From assembly GCA_031289865.1 (NCBI GenBank), contig JAITOQ010000103.1, forward strand, positions 1 to 20,783: 20,783 nucleotides of DNA, written 5' to 3'. The DNA is from Clostridiales bacterium. GTDB taxonomy: Bacteria > Bacillota > Clostridia > Christensenellales > JAISNN01. How positions within the stretch are numbered: the stretch's first letter is position 1; the number at the start of each line of letters is the position of its first letter. Of the stretch, positions 1-8,018 are shown one piece after another. A program made the translations under genes and the position numbers. The notes below the pieces were generated by a model. The model did no database searches. It was not told the DNA's origin and was given only the letters and a program-made list of their open reading frames with translations.

Positions 1-1638
1 TTATTGCTTTTTTGTATCGGCTTTGGGGTCGTGGGGCTGTTTAATATTGCGCTATCCGCGGCAAGGCAGCACTTATTGTTGCACCTCTCGCTAAAAATCG
101 ATATTCCGCTCATGCTCGGATACTTTAAACACATTTTTCACTTGCCCGCAAAATTTTTTGGGACGCGCAGAACGGGTGATATCCTCACTCGCTTTTCGGA
201 CGCGGGGACTATCAAAAACATTTTTACGACGGTCAGTCTTTCACTCATTATAGACATACTGCTCGCTACGGTCAGCGGTGTGATTTTATTCGTCATGAAC
301 AAGACGCTTTTTTTGATAATAGCGATTATCACGATTTTAAACGCGGCGCTGGTCTATGCCTTTAAAAAGCCGTACAAAGAGCTAAACCTCAAAAGCATGG
401 AAAAGCAAGCCGCCCTCAACAGTCAGATTATCGACAGCTTAAAGGGCGTAGAAACCGTGAAAAGCTTTGGGATAGAGGACGATACCCTCGAAAAAACCGA
501 AAATAAATATATTTCCGCGCTCCGCGTCGGGTACAAGACAAGCGTCACAAGCAACATTCAAGGAGCGATTGCGGGCTTTTTCGGGAATATCGGAAATATC
601 GTCATGACGTTTGTCGCCGCGCTTTTTGTAATGAACGGGGATATCACGCTCGGAAGCATGTTTGCGTTTATGTCGCTGTCGGGCTACTTTATGGACCCGA
701 TAGGGCGGCTCGTCGGACTACAGATGCAGATACAAGAGGCGAGTATAGCTATGAAACGCATGAGCGAATTTTATGACCTCGACGAGGAACAGCAAAACGA
801 CGGGAATTTGGTCAAGGAATTTGATCTCGACGGGGATATACGAATTGAAAACCTAACCTTTCGTTACGGAAACCGCGCACCCGTCCTAAAAGATATCTCG
901 TTAAAAATCTATGGCGGACAAAAGGTCGCGTTGGTCGGCGAAAGCGGAGGAGGAAAGACCACGCTCGCTAAGCTTTTACTCGGACTTTGGACGCAAGAGG
1001 AGGGAAATATCCTCATCAACGGCTACAACGTCGAGGAATTGGATAAGAAAAAACTCCGTCAAAAGATAGCGTACGTTCCTCAAAACGTAGAACTCTTTAG
1101 CGGAACGATAGAGGAAAATATAAAAATCGGGAAACCCGACGCAACCTATGAGGAGATGAAAGACGCTTGTAAAAAGGCGGGGTGCGCGGAGTTTATCGAA
1201 CGCTTGCCCGCTAAGTACGGTTCATACCTTGAGGAGGCGGGCGCAAATCTATCGGGCGGAGAACGGCAACGGCTTGCGCTTGCACGCGCTTTACTTAAAA
1301 ATCCGCAAATCCTGATTCTCGACGAGGCGACGAGCAATCTCGATTTTGTTTCGGAGGCTGCAATCTACGAAACCCTCTTTGATCTGGATTGCACCGTGAT
1401 ACTCATAGCGCACAGGCTCTCCACCGTCAGACGTTGCGACAAAATCGTCGTCATCGATCAAAATCGTGTAACGGAGGTCGGGACACACCGCGATCTCCTC
1501 GCAAAAAACGGAATTTATTCAAAGATTTGGAAAAGTCAGATAGGAGAGGACAAGCCGTCGTTTGTCGATACGAAAAACGACTCAAAACCGACAGACAAGA
1601 AAATCGGCGGCGGCAACGAGATGATATACGGAGAATAG
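1..1638 (+). CDS. ABC exporter, permease-ATPase, 5' end outside window (bacteriocin/ComA-type)
   Basis: The frame is open from base 1, so the N-terminus is missing. The visible 545 residues hold an ABC type-1 membrane domain (roughly the first 250 residues, with several hydrophobic helices) and a full ATPase domain. The ATPase has Walker A GESGGGKTT (about nt 937-963), Q-loop VPQN, signature LSGGERQRLALARAL, Walker B ILILDEATS and switch AHRLS. The membrane domain stretches with HLLLHLSLKIDIPLMLGY and FFGTRRTGDILTRFSD resemble C39-peptidase bacteriocin exporters. In that family a peptidase domain precedes the membrane domain and cleaves double-glycine leaders; whether it exists here cannot be seen. 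The C-terminal ~30 residues are polar and lysine-rich. The stop codon TAG shares its last base with the first heptamer of a downstream repeat array. No precursor peptide gene is visible downstream. Confidence 0.85.
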   Translation, partial: LLLFCIGFGVVGLFNIALSAARQHLLLHLSLKIDIPLMLGYFKHIFHLPAKFFGTRRTGDILTRFSDAGTIKNIFTTVSLSLIIDILLATVSGVILFVMNKTLFLIIAIITILNAALVYAFKKPYKELNLKSMEKQAALNSQIIDSLKGVETVKSFGIEDDTLEKTENKYISALRVGYKTSVTSNIQGAIAGFFGNIGNIVMTFVAALFVMNGDITLGSMFAFMSLSGYFMDPIGRLVGLQMQIQEASIAMKRMSEFYDLDEEQQNDGNLVKEFDLDGDIRIENLTFRYGNRAPVLKDISLKIYGGQKVALVGESGGGKTTLAKLLLGLWTQEEGNILINGYNVEELDKKKLRQKIAYVPQNVELFSGTIEENIKIGKPDATYEEMKDACKKAGCAEFIERLPAKYGSYLEEAGANLSGGERQRLALARALLKNPQILILDEATSNLDFVSEAAIYETLFDLDCTVILIAHRLSTVRRCDKIVVIDQNRVTEVGTHRDLLAKNGIYSKIWKSQIGEDKPSFVDTKNDSKPTDKKIGGGNEMIYGE

Positions 1639-1673
1639 TTGAGAGTTGAAAGTTGAAAGTTGAAAATTAAGGT
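1638..1673 (+). repeat. Heptamer array A1 (GTTGARA x4 plus tail)
   Basis: Four tandem 7-bp units (GTTGAGA, then GTTGAAA three times) are followed by the tail ATTAAGGT. The array starts on the last base of the ABC exporter stop codon. Three units of this heptamer place TGA in all three reading frames. Confidence 0.9.
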
Positions 1674-1678
1674 AATAC

Positions 1679-1743
1679 AGAATGACACCGACTTTTCTTT
1701 TAAATCCGCAATTCTGCATTTTGCATTCTGCATTCTGCATTAA
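1679..1743 (+). repeat. Element C fragment followed by heptamer array B1
   Basis: AGAATGACACCGACTTTT (1679-1696) is the downstream end of element C in the orientation found at 13151-13168. It is followed by AAATCCGCA and four ATTYTGC heptamers (1711-1738). The order C-end, AAATCCGCA, B array recurs at 9271-9337 and 13151-13214. Confidence 0.85.
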
Positions 1744-1791
1744 ACAAGCATTACGCCATTTAAAAGTATTTAAAAAAAAGCCGCAAAACGG

Positions 1792-1820
1792 TTGATTATC
1801 TTTAGATTTTGTGATAGAAT
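1792..1820 (+). promoter_or_regulatory. Predicted sigma-A promoter for the rimP operon
   Basis: The -35 is TTGATT (1792-1797), the spacer is 17 bp, and the -10 is TAGAAT (1815-1820) with an upstream TGA forming an extended -10. Transcription would start near 1827, giving a leader of about 110 nt before rimP. It is the best promoter match in the upstream gap and lies just 5' of the leader hairpin. Confidence 0.65.
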
Positions 1821-1846
1821 AGTATCAATAAATAAATTTCAATTTA

Positions 1847-1884
1847 TTTGGGAGCGGGAAACCGCTCCCAAAGTTTTTGAGCGG
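1847..1884 (+). promoter_or_regulatory. rimP leader hairpin, possible attenuator
   Basis: A perfect 11-bp stem, TTTGGGAGCGG (1847-1857) with CCGCTCCCAAA (1862-1872), is capped by a GAAA tetraloop and followed by GTTTTT (1873-1878), so it looks like an intrinsic terminator. The six bases CCGCTC (1862-1867) can pair with GAGCGG on either side: 1852-1857 (terminator form) or 1879-1884 (alternative form). A further small hairpin, CCGCG/CGCGG, is present near 1898-1912. Known ligands or proteins for such a leader cannot be read from sequence. Confidence 0.55.
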
Positions 1885-1939
1885 GGGAGCCGTTTAACCG
1901 CGTATTGCGCGGGGGAGAAGGCTTTTTAAAGAGAGAAAT

Positions 1940-2401
1940 ATGCCGAAGTCTGTGGAAGTCATTAAAGGATTTATCGAAAACATTATTGCGCCCATGGGGT
2001 ACGAAACCCTTGAGGTGGAGTTTTCGCGCAAGTACGGCGATCTGAATCTCACCGTATACATAGGCGCGGAAAATCCGATTACGCTCGACGATTGCGAAAA
2101 GGTACACAAGGCAATCGACGAGCCGTTGGACGAGTTAAATCCGACCTACGACGAAAAGTATATGCTAAACGTATCTTCCTACGGGATAGACCGCCCGCTA
2201 AAGACCGAAAATGATTTTAAACGAACGGTGGGAAAAGAGGTGGAAATCGCGCTCTATACCGCGCAAAACGGTAAAAAAAAGCATATCGGATTTTTGAAAT
2301 CATACGACGGGGAATGCGTCGTGATAACCGTCGACGGGACGGAGCTTGCCGCCGAACGAAAGAACGTCGCTAAGGTAAAACCGTATATTCGGTTTGAATA
2401 A
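1940..2401 (+). CDS. rimP: Ribosome maturation factor RimP
   Basis: 153 residues, the normal length for RimP, which assists late 30S subunit assembly. The N-terminal alpha/beta domain includes GYETLEVEFSRKYGDLNLTVYI and the dyad region ITLDDCEKVHKAID. The conserved SSPGxDRPL region appears as SSYGIDRPLKTENDF, so the usual Pro-Gly is Tyr-Gly. The C-terminal SH3-like part ends KVKPYIRFE. An AAAGAGAG stretch lies about 8 bases before the ATG. It is first in the rimP-nusA-rnpM-ylxQ-infB-rbfA order typical of Bacillota and follows a promoter and structured leader. Confidence 0.95.
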   Translation: MPKSVEVIKGFIENIIAPMGYETLEVEFSRKYGDLNLTVYIGAENPITLDDCEKVHKAIDEPLDELNPTYDEKYMLNVSSYGIDRPLKTENDFKRTVGKEVEIALYTAQNGKKKHIGFLKSYDGECVVITVDGTELAAERKNVAKVKPYIRFE

Positions 2402-2468
2402 AATTACGGGCGACATACAAAACATTCGGTTTGGATTTTTATTATTAAGTACACACAAAAAACAAAAT

Positions 2469-2507
2469 ACGGATTCGGTTTACGGATTCGGAGCTACAAT
2501 ATATAAC
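2469..2507 (+). promoter_or_regulatory. Possible internal promoter and direct repeats before nusA
   Basis: ACGGATTCGG occurs twice with a 13-bp period (2469-2478 and 2482-2491). TTTACG (2479-2484) and TATAAC (2502-2507) are separated by 17 bp and could be a weak promoter inside the 126-bp rimP-nusA gap. The start would fall only ~14 bases before the nusA ATG, very close to its ribosome binding site, so this is a weak call. Confidence 0.3.
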
Positions 2508-2527
2508 GATGAAAGAGGATAATTTTT

Positions 2528-3655
2528 ATGATCAACAAAGATTTTTTTCAAGCGTTGGACATTCTCGAAAAAGAAAGACGCATCAATAAGGAAGCCCTTA
2601 TAGAGGCTATTGAGGCGGGGCTTGCGTCCGCTTACAAAAAAGAATACGGCGAAAGCCGCGGGATTGCCGTACGTCTAAATCCCGAAAAATTCACTATAAA
2701 GGTGTACGCTTACCGCGAGGTCGTCGAGGAGATCACCGAAAAGGATAAGCAAATCCTTTTGGAAGAGGCGCAAGAGATCGATCCGTCCTACAAGGCGGGG
2801 AGTATCATCACAGAAGACGTCACTCCTAAAAACTTTACGAGAATTGCCGCGCAGACCGCTAAACAAGTGATCATTCAGAGGTTAAACGACCTCAAAAAAG
2901 ATATGGTCTTGAGCGAAATGAGCGACAGAGAGGGCGAAATCATGACGGCGGTCGTTCGCCGCAAGGAGGGCGACACCTATTACGTCGAGATGACGAACAC
3001 ACAGCTTGAGGGCGTGCTTATGGCGTCGGATCAGATTGCGTCGGAAAATTTCCACGTCGGAGATTCCGTAAGAGTCTATGTCAAAAAAATCCGCAATATG
3101 GGCAAGACGACGCAAGTCGTGGTGTCGAGAAGTTCCGCGGGCTTTGTCAGACGGCTTTTTGAACTCGAAGTACCCGAAATCGGCGCGGGGCTTGTCCTCA
3201 TCAAGGCTATCGTCCGCGAACCCGGTTACCGTACAAAGATGGCGGTGTATTCGGAGGATATCAACGTGGACGCGGTAGGCGCGTGTATAGGAAATAAGGG
3301 TACGAGAATAAACGCGATAGTGGACGAGCTGAACGGCGAAAAAATAGATATCATTCTTTGGAGCGAAAACCAAGAGGAGTTCGTTTCACGCGCATTGAGC
3401 CCCGCAAAACCCGAATTTGTCAAAATCAGCGAGGACGGCAGAGTCGCAAAAGCGGTCGTCCCCGACGACAAACTGTCGCTTGCTATCGGCAAGAGCGGAC
3501 AAAACGCAAGACTTGCGGCAAAGCTTACCAATGTTAAGATCGACGTTAAGTCCTATTCGGCGTTTGTGGAGAGCGGGATTGCGGAAGCAAATTCGGAATC
3601 GGAAAACGAGCAACGTGACGTTGCATCCGATATTGCAACGGACGGAGAGGAATGA
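2528..3655 (+). CDS. nusA: Transcription termination/antitermination factor NusA
   Basis: 375 residues. It binds RNA polymerase and nascent RNA to control pausing, termination and antitermination. The N-terminal polymerase-binding domain (about 1-125) begins INKDFFQALDILEKERRINKEAL. An S1 domain follows (about 132-200, with EGVLMASDQI and VGDSVRVYVKKI), then two KH domains with GNKG near residue 255 and GKSG near residue 321. The C-terminus is a short acidic tail, as usual in Bacillota, without the acidic repeats of enterobacterial NusA. An AAAGAGGAT ribosome binding site precedes the ATG. The 126-bp gap to rimP contains no heptamer array, whereas the gap after nusA does. Confidence 0.96.
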   Translation: MINKDFFQALDILEKERRINKEALIEAIEAGLASAYKKEYGESRGIAVRLNPEKFTIKVYAYREVVEEITEKDKQILLEEAQEIDPSYKAGSIITEDVTPKNFTRIAAQTAKQVIIQRLNDLKKDMVLSEMSDREGEIMTAVVRRKEGDTYYVEMTNTQLEGVLMASDQIASENFHVGDSVRVYVKKIRNMGKTTQVVVSRSSAGFVRRLFELEVPEIGAGLVLIKAIVREPGYRTKMAVYSEDINVDAVGACIGNKGTRINAIVDELNGEKIDIILWSENQEEFVSRALSPAKPEFVKISEDGRVAKAVVPDDKLSLAIGKSGQNARLAAKLTNVKIDVKSYSAFVESGIAEANSESENEQRDVASDIATDGEE

Positions 3656-3683
3656 GTTGCATAAGAGCCCGTTCACCGATTTT

Positions 3684-3779
3684 TTAATGCAAAATGCAGA
3701 ATGCAGAATGCAGAATTGAGGATCACAAAATAAAGCCGCCGTTATTCTGAGCGCGGCGAAGAATCTAAAATGTCGGCGG
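3684..3779 (+). repeat. Heptamer array B2 plus element C copy 1
   Basis: Four GCARAAT heptamers (3688-3715) end in the tail TGAGGAT, 28 bases after the nusA stop. Element C follows (3742-3771), with ATTCT-GAGC, loop GCG, GCGA-AGAAT. Here the C hairpin is enclosed by further complementary arms, CCGCCG (3736-3741) and CGGCGG (3774-3779), which would close a larger stem. This gap of about 170 bp separates nusA from rnpM. Confidence 0.85.
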
Positions 3780-3824
3780 TATAATAACCGAAGCATAAAA
3801 TAGGATTAGAATAAGAGAACGGAA

Positions 3825-4124
3825 ATGAAAAGTATACCGCAGCGCATGTGTATTTCATGCAGAACCATGCAAGATAAAAAGACCTTGCTCCGTATAGTAC
3901 GGGACAAGGACGGCGCGATTACCCTTGATTTTAAGGGCAAAAAAGCGGGTCGGGGCGCGTATGTTTGCGACAACCCCGATTGTATCAATAAATGCGTCAA
4001 AAAAAAGCTGTTGCACAAGGTGTTCGGGTGCGCCGTACCCGACGAAGTGTACGGATACATCGGGAACGAGTATAAGGAAGAGTGTAAGAGAAGACATGAC
4101 GACGACATTTTAGGTGACAAGTAA
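3825..4124 (+). CDS. rnpM: YlxR/RnpM family RNA-binding protein
   Basis: 99 residues, matching the YlxR (DUF448) family, which has recently been linked to modulation of RNase P in Bacillus. Visible family marks are the N-terminal RMCISCR (Cys9, Cys12), KKTLLRIVRD, and GRGAYVC (residues 42-48), followed by a basic patch CVKKKLLHKVF. It sits between nusA and ylxQ as in most Bacillota. The last codons and the stop (GGT GAC AAG TAA) are supplied by heptamer array D1, so the tail DILGDK is probably not ancestral. The ribosome binding site is weak (GAGAACGGA). Confidence 0.93.
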   Translation: MKSIPQRMCISCRTMQDKKTLLRIVRDKDGAITLDFKGKKAGRGAYVCDNPDCINKCVKKKLLHKVFGCAVPDEVYGYIGNEYKEECKRRHDDDILGDK

Positions 4125-4149
4125 TAAGTAATAGGTAATAAGTAAGGAT
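4114..4149 (+). repeat. Heptamer array D1 (GTAATAR)
   Basis: Units GTGACAA, GTAATAA, GTAATAG and GTAATAA are followed by the tail GTAAGGAT. The array overlaps the final codons and stop of rnpM. Its TAA/TAG triplets recur every 7 bases, so all frames are closed. It is the same array type as at 13030. Confidence 0.9.
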
Positions 4150-4163
4150 AGTTAGAGATGTAT

Positions 4164-4310
4164 GTTCGGAGAAATCGTTTGAGATTCTTCGCAAGCTCAG
4201 AATGACACCTTCTTTTTAAGTTGAAAGTTGAGAGTGGAAAGTTGAAAATTGCGGATAACAAGACAAAAACGCCGACGTCATTCTGAGCGAAGCGAAGAAT
4301 CTCAAACGAT
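4164..4310. repeat. Inverted C-A-C composite (MITE-like) between rnpM and ylxQ
   Basis: Two element C copies face outward around heptamer array A2. The left copy (4164-4209, reverse orientation) contains ATCGTTTGAGATTCTTCGC; the right copy (4271-4310, forward) ends GAATCTCAAACGAT. A2 (4220-4256) has GTTGAAA, GTTGAGA, GTGGAAA, GTTGAAA and tail ATTGCGGAT. The outer ends are inverted over about 35 bp. No open reading frame lies inside, so it could only be a non-autonomous or recombination-derived element. Confidence 0.7.
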
Positions 4311-4346
4311 AGCAGTATGACCGCAAAAATTAAGGATAATGAGAGA

Positions 4347-4676
4347 ATGGAAACAAGAGAGGAGTTAATCCGAAAAATTACCGCTTATACGGGCTTTGCG
4401 ATTAAGTCGGGCGGCGTGGTGTTTGGGTTGGACGGGATAAAGGATATGAGGGCGACGGTTCGCGTGATTTTGGGCGACTGTTCGCTCAGCGAAAAATCCC
4501 GAAAAGAAATCGTATTTATCGCCGAAAAAAAACGCGTTCCCGTCTTTTTTTTAGAGGGATTGGGCGATATAGTAAAGCGTGTAAACGTAAAAGTGATATC
4601 CATTAAAAACAGAGAATTAGCAATACAAATTTTAGAGAGCTGCCAAAAGCTCTCGGAGGTCAAAGAGCATGAGTGA
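4347..4676 (+). CDS. ylxQ: YlxQ-like L7Ae/L30e family RNA-binding protein
   Basis: 109 residues from the ATG at 4347. This start is chosen because AAGGAT lies 9 bases upstream and the protein then begins at the family's first helix; an ATG at 4317 has no ribosome binding site. The fold is that of ribosomal L7Ae-like proteins: GFAIKSGGVVFGLDGIKDM, VRVILGDCSLSEKSRKEIVFIAEKKRVPVFFL, then KVISIKNRELAIQIL. Such proteins bind kink-turn RNA, but the role of YlxQ is unsettled. The 3' end overlaps infB by 8 bases, which suggests translational coupling. The AATTAAGGAT before the start is identical to the tail of heptamer array A. Confidence 0.9.
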   Translation: METREELIRKITAYTGFAIKSGGVVFGLDGIKDMRATVRVILGDCSLSEKSRKEIVFIAEKKRVPVFFLEGLGDIVKRVNVKVISIKNRELAIQILESCQKLSEVKEHE

Positions 4677-7665
4677 AGCAGCAAAAAAACCCGACGCAAT
4701 CGAACATATCAAGGAATTGAAAAATTTTGAGGCGTCTAAGCTCGGCAGTTTGAGCGCGAGAATCCGTTCCGTCAAGGAAGGGCTTGATCAAACTATGTCG
4801 GCGGTCAGAGAAAAAGCGGCGGACGCCGCCAAACGGTTGGAAGCGGAAAAAGCTAAAACCGCGGCGGAGGCTCAAAAAGAAGCGGAAAAAGAGGCTGCGG
4901 TGAGAAAAGCCGAAAGAGCCGAGCGCGAGCGTACCGAAAAAGCGGAAAAGGAAAAAGCCGCCGCCGACGCCGCCGCCGACGCCGTCAAAAAAGCGGAGTC
5001 CGAACAAAAAGCGGAGTCCGCTAAAAAGCTTGCCGACGAAAAAAAGAAGTCCGAAAAGCTTGCTGCCGAAAAGTCAAAACCGGACGAGGCTAAGTCCGAT
5101 GCGGAAACGCCGAAATCCGATATAGACGCGTCAAAATCCGATATAGAAACGCCGAAATCCAATGCGAAAACGGTTAAGTCGGACGTTGAAACGGCTAAGA
5201 CCGACGCGGAAAAAGCACAGCATAAGACCGACAGCAAACAGAGAGCGGCTGATTTTTTGGATATGCAGGAATTCGGCGAGGTTAGGAGAGCGGAAAACGA
5301 ACCGCCTAAGGTCGCGGAAGAAAAGAAACAAGAACCCGTTTCGCCGAAGCCGATCGTTTCGTCCGATCCCGCAAAGCGTGCTCAAGCCGAAGCGTCTATG
5401 ACGACCTCATACAGTTCGGGCGTGCGCCAAGGCTATGACCGAAACGCGGGAGGTTACGACAGAAACGCGGGGAGCGGCGGTTATGACCGCAATGCGCGAC
5501 CTCCTTACCAACAAGGACAAGGCGCGCCGCGTCCTCCGTATCAAGGCGGACAAGGGGGAGCACGTCCTCCTTACCAACCGGGACAGGGTGGTCCCCGCCC
5601 GCCGTATCAAGGGGGACAAGGCGGTCCTCGTCCGAGCGGGACGGGAGGCGGATTCAGACCGAACGGTCGCCCGCCGATGGCCGCGCCGCCGATTTTGCCC
5701 GATGCGTCACGCGGGGTAAATAAAGAAAAGAAGAAGACGCCGTTTGACGACAAAAAAGCGTTGACCAAAAAGGCTCTCATTCAAAAGGGTTACGTCGTCG
5801 AGGACGTCAGCGTCGGCGAGGACGACGAGGTAGTCGCAAACAAGAGATACAAGGTAAAAAGAGGACAAAAACGGCATGAATTTATTCAGCCCGTCGCGGG
5901 GATAGAAGAGGCGGTCATCACGACGCTCGAAGTCCCTATCAAGGTTTTGAGCGAAAAAATCGGCAAAACTGCCGCGGAAATCGTCAAGAAACTCTTTTTA
6001 CTCAATATGATAAAGACCATTAACGACAACATTGATTTTGAAACCGCAGAACTCATTGCGGGCGAATTCGGTGTAAAATTGGTTCAAAAGCTTGAGCAGA
6101 CATACGAGGAGGCTCTCGAAAACTTCAATATCGAGGAGGAACTCGGAGACGATACCGCAAACGAAATCAGACCGCCTATCGTCACTATCATGGGTCACGT
6201 CGATCACGGTAAGACCTCGCTCCTCGACTATATCCGCAAAACGCAAGTTGCGGAGGGCGAAGCGGGCGGTATCACACAGCATATCGGCGCGTATACGATC
6301 GAGCTGAACGGAAAGCCGATTACCTTTATCGATACGCCGGGACACGAAGCGTTTACGGCGATGAGAGCGCGTGGAGCGCAAGTGACGGATATCGCGATTT
6401 TGGTGGTCGCCGCCGACGACGGGGTTATGCCTCAAACTATCGAGGCTATCAACCACGCAAAAGCCGCGGGAGTTTCGATAATTGCGGCTATCAACAAGAT
6501 AGACAAGCCCGCCGCGGATATCGCCAGAATAAAACAACAGGTTTCAGAACACGGACTTCTCCCCGAGGAATGGGGCGGCGACGTGCCTATGGTCGGGGTT
6601 TCGGCAAAGACGGGTGAGGGCGTACAAGCTTTACTCGAAAACATTTTGACCCTTGCGGAGGTAAAGGAACTGACGGCAAATCCTAAACGAGCGGCACGCG
6701 GTACTATTATAGAGGCGAAGCTCGACAAGGGCAGAGGTCCCGTCGCAACGGTGCTTGTCCAAAACGGGACTCTCAAAATTGCGGATACGATTGTGGCGGG
6801 TACGGCTATTTGCCGCGTGAGAGCCATGATTGACGACAAGGGCAAAAATATCAAAGAGGCGGGTCCAAGTATCCCCGTTTCGGTATTAGGCTTTGACATA
6901 GTACCGGAGGCGGGCGAAAATATCTTTGCCGTCGCGGACGAAAAGTTGGCAAAGCAAGTCATAGGCGAACGAAGCGTAAGAGTAAAGAGCCAAAAGCTCC
7001 GCGCAAGCGCAAAGATGAGCCTCGAAGACGTATACAACAAGATAAGCGAGGGACTTGTAAAGGATCTCAATTTGATTGTAAAAGGCGACGTTCAAGGTTC
7101 GGTCGAGGCGTTGTCGCAAGCCCTTCTCAAGATTTCAAATCCCGAAGTTAGGGTGTGTATCATTCATGCGGCGGTGGGCGCGATCAACGAATCGGACGTC
7201 ATGCTTGCGGATACGTCGTCGGCTGTCATCATCGGATTTAACGTCCGTCCCGACACAAAAGCCAAAGCGGCCGCCGAACGCGCCGAAGTGGACGTCAAAA
7301 TGTATCGGATCATCTATGACGCGATAGAGGACGTAGAAAAAGCCATTAAGGGAATGCTTGCACCGAAGTTTAAAGAGGTAGTCTTAGGACAAGCATCCGT
7401 AAGACAAGTCTTTAAGGTCACGGGCGCGGGGACGATTGCGGGCTGTATGGTGACGAGCGGAAAGATTACGCGCAATGCTCAGCTTAGACTGCTCCGTGAA
7501 AATATAGTGATACACGAGGGCAACGTCGCGTCGTTAAAGAGATTTAAGGACGATGCAAAAGAGGTCGCGACGGGATTTGAATGCGGTATCGGGATTACGG
7601 ACTACAACGATATCAAAGAAAATGACGTTATAGAAGCATTTATCAAGGAACAAATAGAGGTTTAA
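4669..7665 (+). CDS. infB: Translation initiation factor IF-2
   Basis: 998 residues, long for the family because of an extended disordered N-terminus. Residues ~30-140 are Ala/Lys/Glu-rich and likely coiled coil. Residues 142-183 are six 7-residue KSDxxxx repeats. Residues ~256-325 hold GYDRNA units and four 11-residue RPPYQxGQGxx units. The IF2 N-terminal subdomain follows (~365-480), then the GTPase domain with G1 GHVDHGKT (509-516), G3 DTPGHE (555-560) and G4 NKID (609-612). Domains II, III and the fMet-tRNA-binding C-terminal domain are complete to the final IKEQIEV. The ATG overlaps the end of ylxQ and has GGAGG about 10 bases upstream. Confidence 0.97.
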   Translation: MSEAAKKPDAIEHIKELKNFEASKLGSLSARIRSVKEGLDQTMSAVREKAADAAKRLEAEKAKTAAEAQKEAEKEAAVRKAERAERERTEKAEKEKAAADAAADAVKKAESEQKAESAKKLADEKKKSEKLAAEKSKPDEAKSDAETPKSDIDASKSDIETPKSNAKTVKSDVETAKTDAEKAQHKTDSKQRAADFLDMQEFGEVRRAENEPPKVAEEKKQEPVSPKPIVSSDPAKRAQAEASMTTSYSSGVRQGYDRNAGGYDRNAGSGGYDRNARPPYQQGQGAPRPPYQGGQGGARPPYQPGQGGPRPPYQGGQGGPRPSGTGGGFRPNGRPPMAAPPILPDASRGVNKEKKKTPFDDKKALTKKALIQKGYVVEDVSVGEDDEVVANKRYKVKRGQKRHEFIQPVAGIEEAVITTLEVPIKVLSEKIGKTAAEIVKKLFLLNMIKTINDNIDFETAELIAGEFGVKLVQKLEQTYEEALENFNIEEELGDDTANEIRPPIVTIMGHVDHGKTSLLDYIRKTQVAEGEAGGITQHIGAYTIELNGKPITFIDTPGHEAFTAMRARGAQVTDIAILVVAADDGVMPQTIEAINHAKAAGVSIIAAINKIDKPAADIARIKQQVSEHGLLPEEWGGDVPMVGVSAKTGEGVQALLENILTLAEVKELTANPKRAARGTIIEAKLDKGRGPVATVLVQNGTLKIADTIVAGTAICRVRAMIDDKGKNIKEAGPSIPVSVLGFDIVPEAGENIFAVADEKLAKQVIGERSVRVKSQKLRASAKMSLEDVYNKISEGLVKDLNLIVKGDVQGSVEALSQALLKISNPEVRVCIIHAAVGAINESDVMLADTSSAVIIGFNVRPDTKAKAAAERAEVDVKMYRIIYDAIEDVEKAIKGMLAPKFKEVVLGQASVRQVFKVTGAGTIAGCMVTSGKITRNAQLRLLRENIVIHEGNVASLKRFKDDAKEVATGFECGIGITDYNDIKENDVIEAFIKEQIEV

Positions 7666-7676
7666 GGAACGAAAAA

Positions 7677-8018
7677 ATGAATATCGACAGAGTTAATTCC
7701 GAACTCAAGCGGCAAATCGCCGTGATTATCGGCAATGATGAGATAAAGGATCCGCGCATGAACGGGTTTGTCAGCGTGACGGAGGTCTTGACGGCAAAGG
7801 ATCTTGGGAGCGCGACGGTCTATGTCAGCGTGTTAAACGGGGATATAAAAGAGGTCTTGAGCGCGTTAAAAAGCGCGGCGGGCTATATCCGCAATCTCGT
7901 CAAGGATAAAGTCAAGCTCCGCAATATGCCCGAGCTTCGTTTCGCCGCGGATAATTCTATAGAATACGGCTTAAAAATGGATAAAATCATTGACAATGTG
8001 TTAAGGGATAAAGAATAA
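7677..8018 (+). CDS. rbfA: Ribosome-binding factor RbfA
   Basis: 113 residues, normal length. It is a KH-like 30S maturation factor acting near the 5' region of 16S rRNA. Typical features are the opening NIDRVNSELKRQIAVII, the segment EIKDPRMNGFVSVTEVLTAKDLGSATVYVSVL, and the C-terminal helix region with PELRFAADNSIEYGLKMDKII. It starts 11 bases after the infB stop, with TAAGGA overlapping that stop as the ribosome binding site. The TAA stop is two bases before heptamer array A3. Confidence 0.96.
   Translation: MNIDRVNSELKRQIAVIIGNDEIKDPRMNGFVSVTEVLTAKDLGSATVYVSVLNGDIKEVLSALKSAAGYIRNLVKDKVKLRNMPELRFAADNSIEYGLKMDKIIDNVLRDKE

Noticed and set aside
1..1638. Bacteriocin or RiPP biosynthetic cluster
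   Set aside because: Only the exporter end is visible, and downstream is the housekeeping rimP operon. No precursor or modification gene is seen in the window.
4872..5237. Long minus-strand frame opposite the infB N-terminus
   Set aside because: Low-complexity Ser/Ala/Phe protein that mirrors the Lys/Ala/Glu-rich IF-2 region. The plus-strand gene is certain.
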